Of a DNA stretch of 64,000 nucleotides, positions 47,018-54,511 are shown one piece after another. Under the pieces are notes generated by a model, which saw nothing but the letters and a program-made list of their open reading frames with translations, did not search any database and had not been told where the DNA came from. The translations under genes were made by a program, and so were the position numbers. This DNA comes from Falsirhodobacter flavus (GTDB taxonomy: Bacteria > Pseudomonadota > Alphaproteobacteria > Rhodobacterales > Rhodobacteraceae). The stretch covers positions 310,001 to 374,000 of the forward strand of contig JARWBI010000002.1 of the NCBI GenBank assembly GCA_029846755.1. Direction: 5' to 3'. Positions within the stretch are counted from its first letter, which is position 1. Each line of letters starts with the position of its first letter.

Positions 47018-47840
47018 CTATCGCTCGATCGAGGAAGATCTGGACCGCGACCGCGCGCGCCTCGGCTCGACGCTGGAATCGCTGTTCAACCGTTCGACGG
47101 TGGATCTTCTGGCACGCGAGGCGTCTGCCTATTTCCGCTCGCACGGCGGCTATCGCGAAACGGCGGAACATATCGTGCGGCGCAATCCGCTGGCCGTCGG
47201 GGTCGTCGGTCTGGGCCTTGCTTGGCTGGCACTGGGCAGCAGCCGCAGCCGCGTCGAGGAGGAGGAGGACGACCTTCGCGCCGGCATCCGCCGCACCGCC
47301 CGCCGCGCCCGCCATGCCGTCGAGGACGAGGCGGACCTGATCGCCGACACCGACTGGGCCGAAGCCATCGACCGTCTGCGCGCCCGCGCCTCGTCGCGCC
47401 TGCGCCAGTTGGAGGAAGATGCCCGCGCCTATCGCGACGACGTCGCCGAAGGTCTGTCGGACCGAGCGGACGAGGCACGCGATTACATGTCCGAACGCGC
47501 CGCGCTGCTGTCGGATCTGGCCGAAGACCTGCGCGAGCGTTTCGCCGAAGGACTGGATCACCTGTCGCACAGCGCACGCGAGCGCATCGTGCAGGCGCGC
47601 GAAGAAGCCTATGCCGCACGTCTGCGCGCCGAGGAGGCGCTGGGCAAGGGTGGGCGCGAGGCGAAGCGTCTGGTCGAAGATCACCCGATGGTCTCTGCCG
47701 CCGTGGCGCTGGCGCTCGGCACAGCGCTGGGCGCGGCGGTCCTGCACCGTCGTCGTTCTGCCGCCGACGATGCCGAAGACACCATCTCGGACCGTCTGGA
47801 CGAAGCGCGCGAGAAATGGCGCCGCCGGTCGCGCCGCTGA
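47001..47840 (+). CDS. DUF3618 membrane protein with long helical middle
   Basis: This 279-residue protein opens with the DUF3618 pattern YRSIEEDLDRDRARLGSTLESL, has a first hydrophobic span (about 63-78), a long charged helical region (about 80-220) rich in Arg, Glu and Ala, and a second span near 232-250 before an Arg-rich tail. The family is of unknown function; a role in bundling or spacing membranes is only a guess. It is the last gene of its operon and is followed by a bidirectional terminator. Confidence 0.85.
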   Translation: MTRKRDYRSIEEDLDRDRARLGSTLESLFNRSTVDLLAREASAYFRSHGGYRETAEHIVRRNPLAVGVVGLGLAWLALGSSRSRVEEEEDDLRAGIRRTARRARHAVEDEADLIADTDWAEAIDRLRARASSRLRQLEEDARAYRDDVAEGLSDRADEARDYMSERAALLSDLAEDLRERFAEGLDHLSHSARERIVQAREEAYAARLRAEEALGKGGREAKRLVEDHPMVSAAVALALGTALGAAVLHRRRSAADDAEDTISDRLDEAREKWRRRSRR

Positions 47841-47844
47841 CAGC

Positions 47845-47873
47845 AAAAAGGCCCGCCGGATGGCGGGCCTTTT
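47845..47873. terminator. Bidirectional intrinsic terminator between DUF3618 gene and csbD
   Basis: An 8-bp GC stem (GGCCCGCC at 47850-47857, complement at 47862-47869, 4-base loop) is flanked by AAAAA on the left and TTTT on the right. It can end transcription from both convergent genes. Confidence 0.85.
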
Positions 47874-47889
47874 CATTTCGGATGTCTCC

Positions 47890-48087
47890 TCAGACGCGGC
47901 CGAAGAAATCGTCCACTTCGCGTTCGGCTTCTTCCTTGGTGCGGCCATAGCGCTGCTGCACGAGACCCACGATCTCGTCCCGCTTACCTGCGGCGCGGTC
48001 GAAATCGTCATCGGTGATGTCGCCCCATTTCTGGCGAGCCTGACCCTTCAGTTCCTTCCATTTGCCGGCGACTTGATCCCAGTTCAT
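47890..48087 (-). CDS. CsbD-family stress protein
   Basis: This 65-residue protein is a CsbD domain: [22 protein letters not shown], then [31 protein letters not shown]. CsbD proteins accumulate under general stress control in many bacteria and have no known enzymatic activity. The start at 48087 is preceded by AAGGAGATCAGCC. An EcfG-type promoter lies 33 bp upstream of the ATG. Confidence 0.9.
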   Translation of the reverse strand: MNWDQVAGKWKELKGQARQKWGDITDDDFDRAAGKRDEIVGLVQQRYGRTKEEAEREVDDFFGRV

Positions 48088-48119
48088 GGCTGATCTCCTT
48101 TTCATCGGTTGCCCGGATC

Positions 48120-48145
48120 AACGCAACCGCGCCGCCCCCTGTTCC
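48120..48145 (-). promoter_or_regulatory. EcfG-type promoter of csbD (GGAAC-N17-CGTT)
   Basis: On the minus strand GGAAC (48145-48141) and CGTT (48123-48120) are separated by 17 bases, a full match. It is 33 bp upstream of the csbD start and lies back to back with the AI-2E-gene promoter; the two -35 boxes are only 5 bp apart. Confidence 0.76.
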
Positions 48146-48150
48146 CCGCA

Positions 48151-48175
48151 GGAACCATCCCCCTGCCCTGGCGTT
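48151..48175 (+). promoter_or_regulatory. EcfG-type promoter of the AI-2E-family gene (GGAAC-N16-CGTT)
   Basis: GGAAC at 48151-48155 and CGTT at 48172-48175 are 16 bp apart. The motif lies 25 bp upstream of the ATG at 48201, which would give a very short 5' leader that still includes the AAGGAG ribosome site. Confidence 0.76.
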
Positions 48176-48200
48176 TCTTGCCATTACAAGGAGATCGCGG

Positions 48201-49247
48201 ATGGAACGTCTGGACAGGCTGTGGCGCTATTCGCTGATCTTCCTTGGCATCTTTGCCCTTTTCGCCGCCCTGCGGATCGCCGAGAACATCCTTGCCCCGC
48301 TGGTTCTCGCACTGGTCGCGGGGGTGGTCCTTTCGCCGCTTTCGGATATGGTGGAACGCTGGGGGATGCGCCCGGTCGTGGGCGCGTTGACCTGCCTGTT
48401 CGTCACGCTGCTGCTGGTCGGAATCATCGCAGCCGCGCTTCAGCCCATGGTCGCCCGGCTGGTCGAGGCCGCGCCCAAGATCTGGTCCGACATGCAGGAC
48501 GCGGTGGAGATCTTCCGCCGCCTGCTGTCGGGCTTTTCGCAACTGACCGACGGGCTTGGCCAATCCATCAGCGGCCCAGCCGAGGCGCAGACGAAAAGCG
48601 GCGACGGTCTGGACATGGCGATGCCCTCCATCACGGATGCGCTGCTTTATGCGCCTTCGGTGGCGGCGCAGATGCTGATCTTCGTCGGCGCGTTGTTCTT
48701 CTTTCTGCTGACGCGGGTGGAGATCTATGACTGGGCCGCACGCCGTCTGTCGGCCCCGAGCCAGCGCGCCCAGACCGCGAACCGGCTGCGCGGGGCGGAA
48801 CGGCTGGTCGCACGCTATTTCCTGACCATCACCATAATCAATATGGCCGAGGCATTGATCGTCACCGTCATCCTCCAGCTTCTGGGGATGCCCGGGGCGC
48901 CGCTTTGGGGGCTGGTGGTGTTCCTGCTGAACTACCTGCTTTACATCGGTCCGGCCATCCTGACGGTGGCGCTGATCTTCGGCGGGGTGGCGGCATTTGA
49001 CGGGGGATATTCGCTGCTGCCTGCCGCCGCCTATCTGGTCGTCAACGCGATCGAAGGGCAGTTCGTGACGCCCGCCCTGATCGGCAAGCATACCGAGGTG
49101 AACCCGCTTCTGGTCTTTCTGGCGCTGGTCTTCGGAATGTGGCTCTGGGGGCCGGTGGGCGGGATCGTGGCGATCCCCATCCTGCTCTGGGTGCTTCAGC
49201 TGAACAACGGCCAGCGCGCCGCGCGGCTGCCCGCGTCCGAAGCCTAA
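48201..49247 (+). CDS. AI-2E family transporter (PerM/TqsA-type)
   Basis: This 348-residue membrane protein has about eight spans with the AI-2E/PerM family pattern: an N-terminal pair (LIFLGIFALFAALRIAENILAPLVLAL), a long soluble loop (about 85-150) and a C-terminal half with NAIEGQFVTPALIGKHTEVNPLLVFLALVFG. Family members are described as exporters or exchangers, and a ligand cannot be inferred. It overlaps the opposing histidine kinase gene by 4 bp at the 3' ends. The upstream EcfG promoter suggests stress induction. Confidence 0.88.
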   Translation: MERLDRLWRYSLIFLGIFALFAALRIAENILAPLVLALVAGVVLSPLSDMVERWGMRPVVGALTCLFVTLLLVGIIAAALQPMVARLVEAAPKIWSDMQDAVEIFRRLLSGFSQLTDGLGQSISGPAEAQTKSGDGLDMAMPSITDALLYAPSVAAQMLIFVGALFFFLLTRVEIYDWAARRLSAPSQRAQTANRLRGAERLVARYFLTITIINMAEALIVTVILQLLGMPGAPLWGLVVFLLNYLLYIGPAILTVALIFGGVAAFDGGYSLLPAAAYLVVNAIEGQFVTPALIGKHTEVNPLLVFLALVFGMWLWGPVGGIVAIPILLWVLQLNNGQRAARLPASEA

Positions 49248-51001
49248 CCGTCTTGCGCACCGCCCGAGATGCGAGCCTCGCCTTCGGTCAGGGGCCGAAC
49301 CTCGAACTCCACCTGAAGGGTATATGTGTCCTCGGTTTCGTCGGTGTGGAGCTTGCCGCCAAGCTGCTGCGCGAAGGCCGACAGAAGCTGCGCGCCAAGC
49401 CCGGTGCCGACATCTATTCCCGAAGCCGCCGCCGGACGCTCGCCCGTGGAATTCACGACCTCTAGCATCGCGGTTGCAGAGCCGGTGCGATGCAGCGACA
49501 CCGACAGCCGGGGCGCCCCGTCGCGCGCACCCGCATATTTCATCGCATTGGCCAGCGCCTCGGTCAGCAGCAGCGCCAGCGGCACCGCCTGATCGGGGGT
49601 CAGCCGCAGGTCGCCGAAATCCTGCCGCACCTCGATCCGGCGCCCCGGCCCGGTGGCCAGCCGCACGACTTGCCGCGTGATGTCGGTCAGAAGCTCGTCC
49701 GCGCGGATGTCGGTCAGCCCGGTCGTCTGGTAAAGGCCGCGGTGGATCGTCGCCAGACTCATCACCCGTTCCTGAAGCCCCTTCATCAGCACCTTCGCCT
49801 CGGCGCTGCGGGCCTGGCGCATCTGCATGTTCATGATCGACGCGATAAGCTGAAGGTTGTTCTTTACGCGGTGATGCACCTCGCGCAGCAGAACCTCCTT
49901 CTGGTGGATCATGTCCTCCATCTCTGCCTCGTCATGCAGGATGTTGTCGGTCATCTGCTGGAACGTGTCCGAAAGCTCGCGAATTTCGATCGGGGCGGTG
50001 TTCATGTCCATCCGCACCACCTCGCGCTTGCCGCCCGCGAACCCGGTCATGGCGGATCGAAGCGAGCGCACATGCGTCGTGACCAGCCGTTCGACTGCCA
50101 GAAACGCCACCAGAAGGCACGCCCCCCACATGGCCGCGGGCAGCATCAGCGACGGCAGCACGCGCATATACCACACACTGTCATCATCGACCGCCCAGCT
50201 TCCCAAGGCATAGAGCAGGTCCGGGATGATCGGGATCACGGAATAGACGCGCACCCGACCGCCATTCGACTGCGCCGTGAAGGCCAGGTCCTGCTCGCTC
50301 ATCAACGCCTTCAGCGAACGGTTCGCGGGCAGCACATCCTCGCTGCCGTCCAGCCCGACGCTGGAGGTGAGGATATCGCCTTCGGCGTTGTAGGTGATGA
50401 GCGCCGGCGGCGTTGCGCTGGAAGATGTCGGCTGCGGTTCCGCCGTCAGCGCCGAATGCGGCAGCGATATGGTGACGAAACCTGCAAGATCCCCGCCGAC
50501 ATAGACCGGGTTCGACACGTTTACCACCGCCTGGCCCGAGATCGAGCCCTCATCGCTCAGCAGGATCATCGGCCTTGGGTCTTCGATCAGCCGTTGCAGC
50601 CGTTCGCTGCCGTGAAGATCATGCGTCTCTCCCGTCGAGGAACAGGTCATCACACCGCTGACCGGCACGAAGCCGACAAAGGTATAGACCTGCGAGTCGC
50701 GTGCCATCGCCCGCATCGTGGCCGAACAGTCCAGCGGATACCCGATCAACGGCACGACGAGGCTGGCCAGCGTCAAAGCCGCCCCCCGCGCGCGCTGCAC
50801 CAGCCGCAATTCGGCTTCCGCCGCGCGCATAGTCTCGCCCATCAGCGCGGCCTCGGACCGGGCGCGAGCCTCCTTCAAGGTGGCGGCGGACTGGATGGCG
50901 GACACCATGCCCAGCGGCAACAGCGCCACCGCAAGCAAAAACGCCAGGCGAAAGCCCAGCGTTTCCGTCATCCTGTTGATGCGGGCCTTTAATTCATTCA
51001 T
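49244..51001 (-). CDS. HisKA_2 sensor histidine kinase, candidate general stress response kinase
   Basis: This 585-residue protein has a membrane span near 18-38, a periplasmic sensor of about 240 residues, a second span near 283-303, a HAMP-like linker, and a HisKA_2 dimerisation domain with the phospho-accepting site in LLREVHHRVKNNLQLIAS (His376/His377), then a HATPase_c domain ending near residue 570. HisKA_2 and HWE kinases commonly phosphorylate PhyR. The gene overlaps ecfG by 4 bp and so is in the nepR-ecfG transcript. It may sense an envelope signal; the ligand is unknown. Confidence 0.9.
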   Translation of the reverse strand: MNELKARINRMTETLGFRLAFLLAVALLPLGMVSAIQSAATLKEARARSEAALMGETMRAAEAELRLVQRARGAALTLASLVVPLIGYPLDCSATMRAMARDSQVYTFVGFVPVSGVMTCSSTGETHDLHGSERLQRLIEDPRPMILLSDEGSISGQAVVNVSNPVYVGGDLAGFVTISLPHSALTAEPQPTSSSATPPALITYNAEGDILTSSVGLDGSEDVLPANRSLKALMSEQDLAFTAQSNGGRVRVYSVIPIIPDLLYALGSWAVDDDSVWYMRVLPSLMLPAAMWGACLLVAFLAVERLVTTHVRSLRSAMTGFAGGKREVVRMDMNTAPIEIRELSDTFQQMTDNILHDEAEMEDMIHQKEVLLREVHHRVKNNLQLIASIMNMQMRQARSAEAKVLMKGLQERVMSLATIHRGLYQTTGLTDIRADELLTDITRQVVRLATGPGRRIEVRQDFGDLRLTPDQAVPLALLLTEALANAMKYAGARDGAPRLSVSLHRTGSATAMLEVVNSTGERPAAASGIDVGTGLGAQLLSAFAQQLGGKLHTDETEDTYTLQVEFEVRPLTEGEARISGGAQDG

Positions 51002-51573
51002 GCAGCATTCATTCCGGATCTGGACATGACGGCCATGGTGGCCCCGTCCACACCGGAAAACATCTGCTCGCCATTGTCCAGATGCAGAAGTTCTGCAAGC
51101 CGCGCACGGGCACGGTTTGCGCGGCTTTTGACCGTGCCCACGGCCACGCCCATCATCTGTGCCGCATCCTCATAGGAAAAGCCCGACGCGCCCACGAGGA
51201 TCAGAACCTCGCGATGTTCGGGCGTCAGCTTGTCGAAGGCGGCGCTGAATTCCGTGAAGGCCATGCGCCCGTCATGATCGGGTTTCACGAACAGGCTGGC
51301 GGCATGCGCGCCCTCGGGGTCGGGAACCTCGCGCCGGTTCTTGCGCTTGTCGGAATAGAAGGTGTTGCGCAGGATCGTGAACAGCCACGCGCGCAGGTTC
51401 GTGCCCACGGTGAACTTGTCGAAATTCGTCCATGCCTTGACGATGGTGTCCTGCACCAGATCGTCGGCGACGGACACGTTGCGCGTCAGCGAGATGGCGA
51501 AGGCGCGAAGGGCGGGCAAATGCTCCGGCAGCTCGTCGCGCGGGTCGCGGTGACCGGCGGTCTGCTCGTTCAT
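50998..51573 (-). CDS. ecfG: EcfG-type ECF sigma factor of the general stress response
   Basis: This 191-residue protein has a sigma-70 region 2 (about 15-85, with DLVQDTIVKAWTNFDKF and RAWLFTILRNTFYSDKRKNRRE) and a region 4 (about 110-165, with LTPEHREVLILVGASGFSYEDAAQMMGVAVGTVKSRANRARARL). It should direct RNA polymerase to GGAAC/CGTT promoters, several of which lie in this window. Its start overlaps nepR by 4 bp, the classical arrangement for sequestration by NepR. Confidence 0.95.
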   Translation of the reverse strand: MNEQTAGHRDPRDELPEHLPALRAFAISLTRNVSVADDLVQDTIVKAWTNFDKFTVGTNLRAWLFTILRNTFYSDKRKNRREVPDPEGAHAASLFVKPDHDGRMAFTEFSAAFDKLTPEHREVLILVGASGFSYEDAAQMMGVAVGTVKSRANRARARLAELLHLDNGEQMFSGVDGATMAVMSRSGMNAA

Positions 51574-51725
51574 TTGCGCTCCCCCCCCTGCGCCTTGTCG
51601 CGAAGCTGGGCAAGAAGTTGGGTAAAGCGGTCGGGCAGTTCCTGCTCCAGCGCCTCGTCATACACCCGCTTCAGATTCTGGTCGATCTGATTGAAGATGG
51701 CGGGCTTGTCGCGCTCTTTCGTCAT
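51570..51725 (-). CDS. nepR: Anti-sigma factor NepR
   Basis: This 51-residue protein matches NepR: two short helices around IDQNLKRVYDEALEQELPDRFTQLLAQLRDK. NepR holds EcfG inactive until phosphorylated PhyR titrates it. The start at 51725 is preceded by GGATGAA; upstream in-frame Met codons would add residues not seen in the family. It is the first gene of nepR-ecfG-kinase and lies behind a perfect EcfG promoter. Confidence 0.92.
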   Translation of the reverse strand: MTKERDKPAIFNQIDQNLKRVYDEALEQELPDRFTQLLAQLRDKAQGGERK

Positions 51726-51766
51726 TTCATCCAATTCTCGCCACATCCAAAATTGCCACCTTGTCG

Positions 51767-51791
51767 GGAACCGAACGCGATGCCAAGAGTT
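51767..51791 (+). promoter_or_regulatory. EcfG-type promoter of phyR
   Basis: GGAAC at 51767-51771 is followed after 16 bases by AGTT at 51788-51791, one base off CGTT. It overlaps the promoter of the opposite strand and is 37 bp upstream of the phyR ATG. Autoregulation of phyR by EcfG is well established in related bacteria, which supports the call. Confidence 0.62.
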
Positions 51792-51798
51792 TGGTTCC
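51774..51798 (-). promoter_or_regulatory. EcfG-type promoter of nepR-ecfG-kinase
   Basis: On the minus strand GGAAC (51798-51794) and CGTT (51777-51774) are 16 bases apart, a perfect consensus. It lies 49 bp upstream of the nepR ATG and overlaps the phyR promoter on the opposite strand. Confidence 0.8.
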
Positions 51799-51827
51799 CG
51801 AGAAAATGAGCTTGAAGGGGACAATCC

Positions 51828-52637
51828 ATGCCGTCAGACGCCACGCCCGACCTTGCATTGCTGATCGGAGCGAACCTTCCCTACCTGCGTCGATACGCGC
51901 GTGCCCTGACCGGAAGCCAAGGGACTGGCGACCGTTTCGCCGCCGCCACCCTAGAAGCGATCCTTGAAGACGCGACCATCTTCGATTCCGTTCCGAACGA
52001 AAAGGTCGCGCTGTTCCACGCCTTCCATCTTGTCTGGGCCAGCGCCGGTGCCCCGCTGGGCGAGCCCGACACCCGCCTTTCGGCGAAGGCGCAGGATCAC
52101 ATGGCGCATCTGACACCGAACACCCGCGAGGCGCTGCTGCTTCACGCGATCGAAGGGTTCACCCATGAAGAGATCGGCGCAATCATGCAGATCGAGGGCA
52201 GCGAGGCTGCCGAACTGATCGAGATCGCGCAGCGCGAGATGGCCGATGCCGTCAGCGGCAAGGTCATGATCATCGAGGACGAGGCGATCATCGCCATGGA
52301 CATCTCCGCCATCGTGTCCGAAATGGGCCACACCATCACCGGCGTCGCCCGCACCCGGACCGAGGCTGTCGCCCTTGCCGCCCGCGACAAGCCCGACCTG
52401 ATCCTTGCCGACATCCAGCTGGCCGACAACTCCTCCGGCATCGACGCGGTCAACGACATCCTGAAGCAGTTCGACGACCTGCCGGTGATCTTCATCACCG
52501 CCTTCCCCGAACGGCTGCTGACCGGCAAGCGGCACGAGCCGGCGTTCCTCATCACCAAGCCCTATCACGAAGACCAGGTCCGCTCGGCCGTGAGCCAGGC
52601 GATGTTCTTCTCCTCGACCGAGACGCTGGTCGCCTGA
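51828..52637 (+). CDS. phyR: Response regulator PhyR, general stress response anti-anti-sigma factor
   Basis: This 269-residue protein has an N-terminal sigma-like domain (about 1-140, EcfG mimic) and a C-terminal receiver domain with the acidic pocket E150/D151, the phospho-acceptor D195 in LILADIQLAD, the switch Thr in FITAFPE and Lys in LITKPY. When phosphorylated it binds NepR and frees EcfG. AAGGGGACAATCC precedes the start. It is divergent from nepR. Confidence 0.96.
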   Translation: MPSDATPDLALLIGANLPYLRRYARALTGSQGTGDRFAAATLEAILEDATIFDSVPNEKVALFHAFHLVWASAGAPLGEPDTRLSAKAQDHMAHLTPNTREALLLHAIEGFTHEEIGAIMQIEGSEAAELIEIAQREMADAVSGKVMIIEDEAIIAMDISAIVSEMGHTITGVARTRTEAVALAARDKPDLILADIQLADNSSGIDAVNDILKQFDDLPVIFITAFPERLLTGKRHEPAFLITKPYHEDQVRSAVSQAMFFSSTETLVA

Positions 52638-52669
52638 TCTTTCGGCGCGTCCTTTCCGGGTCATGGGAT

Positions 52670-52689
52670 CCTCCGTTTCGATTCGGAGG
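52670..52689. repeat. Short inverted repeat after phyR
   Basis: CCTCCG (52670-52675) and CGGAGG (52684-52689) flank an 8-base loop. The hairpin lies between the convergent phyR and pseudo-receiver genes. It has no T-run on either side, so it is at best a weak terminator. Confidence 0.3.
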
Positions 52690-52719
52690 GTCAACCGCCC
52701 GGCGCGGCGAGTGTTCCCG

Positions 52720-53097
52720 TCATCGCCCCTGCGGAACGGCGGCCCGCATCAGCGTCGCCACCACAAGATCGGTCGTGAACGGGCGCGGCAGCACCAGATA
52801 ACCGTCGCGCTCGCCCTCGACCTCGGCCTCGTCATGGATCAGCACGATCTGGCCGCCACGCGCCTGCGCCGCTGCCCCCAGCCTGTCCTCGGACAAAAGC
52901 CGCGGAGGGGTGTTGACGAAGACCGCCGCCAGCCGCCCGTCCATTCCGTTCAGCGCGGCCACCGCATCGTCGCGGCGCGGCGTGGTGATGACCGTTGCAC
53001 CCGGATCGTATTCGGCGATCGCCTGCGCGATATCCTGCGCCACCACCACCTGCCCAAGAACGATCACATAGATCGCCCGCCCGTCATGCCCGTCCAT
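52720..53097 (-). CDS. Degenerate single-domain receiver protein
   Basis: This 125-residue protein has the length and alternation of a CheY-like receiver, but the functional residues are missing. The acidic pair after strand 1 is replaced (VIVLGQVVVAQD), the phospho-acceptor position reads VFVNTPP with Asn, and the conserved Lys of strand 5 is Arg in VLPRPF. It is thus likely a pseudo-receiver that binds a partner without phosphorylation. GAAGAAGGATGATCTC precedes the ATG. Its place beside phyR suggests a role in tuning the stress pathway, which is unproven. Confidence 0.7.
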   Translation of the reverse strand: MDGHDGRAIYVIVLGQVVVAQDIAQAIAEYDPGATVITTPRRDDAVAALNGMDGRLAAVFVNTPPRLLSEDRLGAAAQARGGQIVLIHDEAEVEGERDGYLVLPRPFTTDLVVATLMRAAVPQGR

Positions 53098-53178
53098 GAG
53101 ATCATCCTTCTTCTTCACCGCCTTATGGAACCGGGACGAAGGCCGCGCATTTAACTGCGACATAGGCGGGAACAAAAC

Positions 53179-53910
53179 ATGACGCGCGTGAACTGCACCC
53201 AATGCCCGCTGCGGAGCTTTCCCGTCTTCACCCCGCTGACCGAGGCGGAGGTCGCCTTTCAGCAAAGCTTCAAGGCGGGGGAGCTGACGGTCAAACGCGG
53301 CACGACGGTGCTGGCCGAAGGGTCCAGCAGCCCGCAGCTTTATACCGTGCTGGCGGGACAAGGGGTGCGTTACAAGACGCTGGAAAACGGGCGGCGGCAG
53401 GTGCTGAACTTCGTCTTCCCCGGCGATTTCCTTGGGCTGCAAGCCGGGCTGATGGGCGAGATGAAGCATTCGGTCGAAGCCTCGACCGCGATGGTGCTGT
53501 GCGTCTTCGACCGGGCCGAACTGTGGCAGCTTTTCCGCGCCCAGCCCTCGCGCGCCTATGACCTGACATGGATCGCCGCCGCCGAGGAACATTTCCTGGG
53601 CGAGACGATCGCGACACTTGGCCAGCGCGACGCGATCCAGCGGCTGGCCTGGGCCCTGCTGCGCATCCACGAACGGCTGGATGCGGTCGGCCTGGTGCAG
53701 GACGGCGCAGGATCGATGCCCTTCCGCCAACAGGATCTGGCCGACGCGCTGGGCCTTTCGCTGGTTCATACCAACAAGACCCTGTCCCGGCTGCGAGAGC
53801 GCGAATTGTGCGACTGGTCCGACGGCAGGCTGCGGATCATGAACCTCGACGCGATGGCGCGTCTGGGCACGACGGAACGCGAACGGCCAGAACGTCGCCC
53901 GCTGATGTGA
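53179..53910 (+). CDS. Crp/Fnr-family transcriptional regulator
   Basis: This 243-residue protein has an N-terminal cNMP-binding fold (about 25-140, with GTTVLAEGSSSPQLYTVLAG and FVFPGDFLGLQ) and a C-terminal winged helix (about 165-225, with FRQQDLADALGLSLVHTNKTLSRLRE). It begins with a CTQCPLR motif but lacks the full four-cysteine set expected of oxygen-sensing FNR, so its signal is unknown. A partial EcfG-like motif upstream has CATT instead of CGTT, so stress control is not claimed. Confidence 0.9.
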   Translation: MTRVNCTQCPLRSFPVFTPLTEAEVAFQQSFKAGELTVKRGTTVLAEGSSSPQLYTVLAGQGVRYKTLENGRRQVLNFVFPGDFLGLQAGLMGEMKHSVEASTAMVLCVFDRAELWQLFRAQPSRAYDLTWIAAAEEHFLGETIATLGQRDAIQRLAWALLRIHERLDAVGLVQDGAGSMPFRQQDLADALGLSLVHTNKTLSRLRERELCDWSDGRLRIMNLDAMARLGTTERERPERRPLM

Positions 53911-53912
53911 AG

Positions 53913-53938
53913 GGAACCGCAAGGGCCGATCCTGCGTT
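53913..53938 (+). promoter_or_regulatory. EcfG-type promoter of the secreted 164-aa protein (GGAAC-N17-CGTT)
   Basis: GGAAC at 53913-53917 and CGTT at 53935-53938 are separated by 17 bp, a full match, placed 62 bp upstream of the ATG at 54001. The box begins 2 bp after the crp-family stop codon. Confidence 0.74.
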
Positions 53939-54000
53939 CAATCGCCATAACCCACGGCGGCGAAGTCGCCAGCCATAAAGAATTTTTTGCAGGAGAACAC

Positions 54001-54495
54001 ATGATGTTTGCCAAACTGCTTGCCCCCGCCCTTCTGGCCGCGTCGGTCGCCATTCCCGCCCACGCGGTCGAGGCTGTCCGCGCGATCGAGGTTGATGTCG
54101 ATCTGTCCGCCATCTCCAACCCCGAGGCTGCCAAGCGCTATGCCACGCTGGACGACGATCTGACGAACGCGATCACCGCGGCGGCCGTCGGCCTTATCAG
54201 CGACGACGAAGACGCAGCCACCCTGCGCGTCGACGTGTCCGAAGTGTCGCTTCAGGACCAGTTCGAAGTGTCCACGGGCATCGATGCTTCGTCCATGGCG
54301 GGCAGCGTCAGCGTGCTGAACAGCAACAACAACACCGATTATCAGGCGTTCGACCTGACGGTTACGCTGGCGCAGGCGATGCCCTACATCCCGCAGGGCG
54401 TGGATGTGGCCGTCCTGACCCCGTCCAGCGACGAGGTATATCAGGCGCTGGTGCAGGCCTTTGCCGCCGAAGCCGTGGCGCGTCTGAACGACTGA
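54001..54495 (+). CDS. Secreted hypothetical protein under a predicted EcfG promoter
   Basis: This 164-residue protein has a Sec signal (about 1-22, cleavage after AHA) and a mature part without cysteines, membrane spans or known motif. It is acidic, with repeated Asp in LDDDLTNA and SDDEDAA, and alternating beta-like stretches (DAATLRVDVSEVSL, QAFDLTVTLAQA). I do not recognise the family. The start could also be the second ATG at 54004. It is flanked by an EcfG promoter upstream and a bidirectional terminator downstream, so it is a single-gene stress unit. Confidence 0.8.
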   Translation: MMFAKLLAPALLAASVAIPAHAVEAVRAIEVDVDLSAISNPEAAKRYATLDDDLTNAITAAAVGLISDDEDAATLRVDVSEVSLQDQFEVSTGIDASSMAGSVSVLNSNNNTDYQAFDLTVTLAQAMPYIPQGVDVAVLTPSSDEVYQALVQAFAAEAVARLND

Positions 54496-54511
54496 TCCCG
54501 TGTGGATCGCG

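Noticed and set aside
53129-53153. EcfG-like motif upstream of the Crp/Fnr-family gene
   Set aside because: GGAAC-N16 is followed by CATT and not CGTT, so the key -10 base is wrong; too weak to call.
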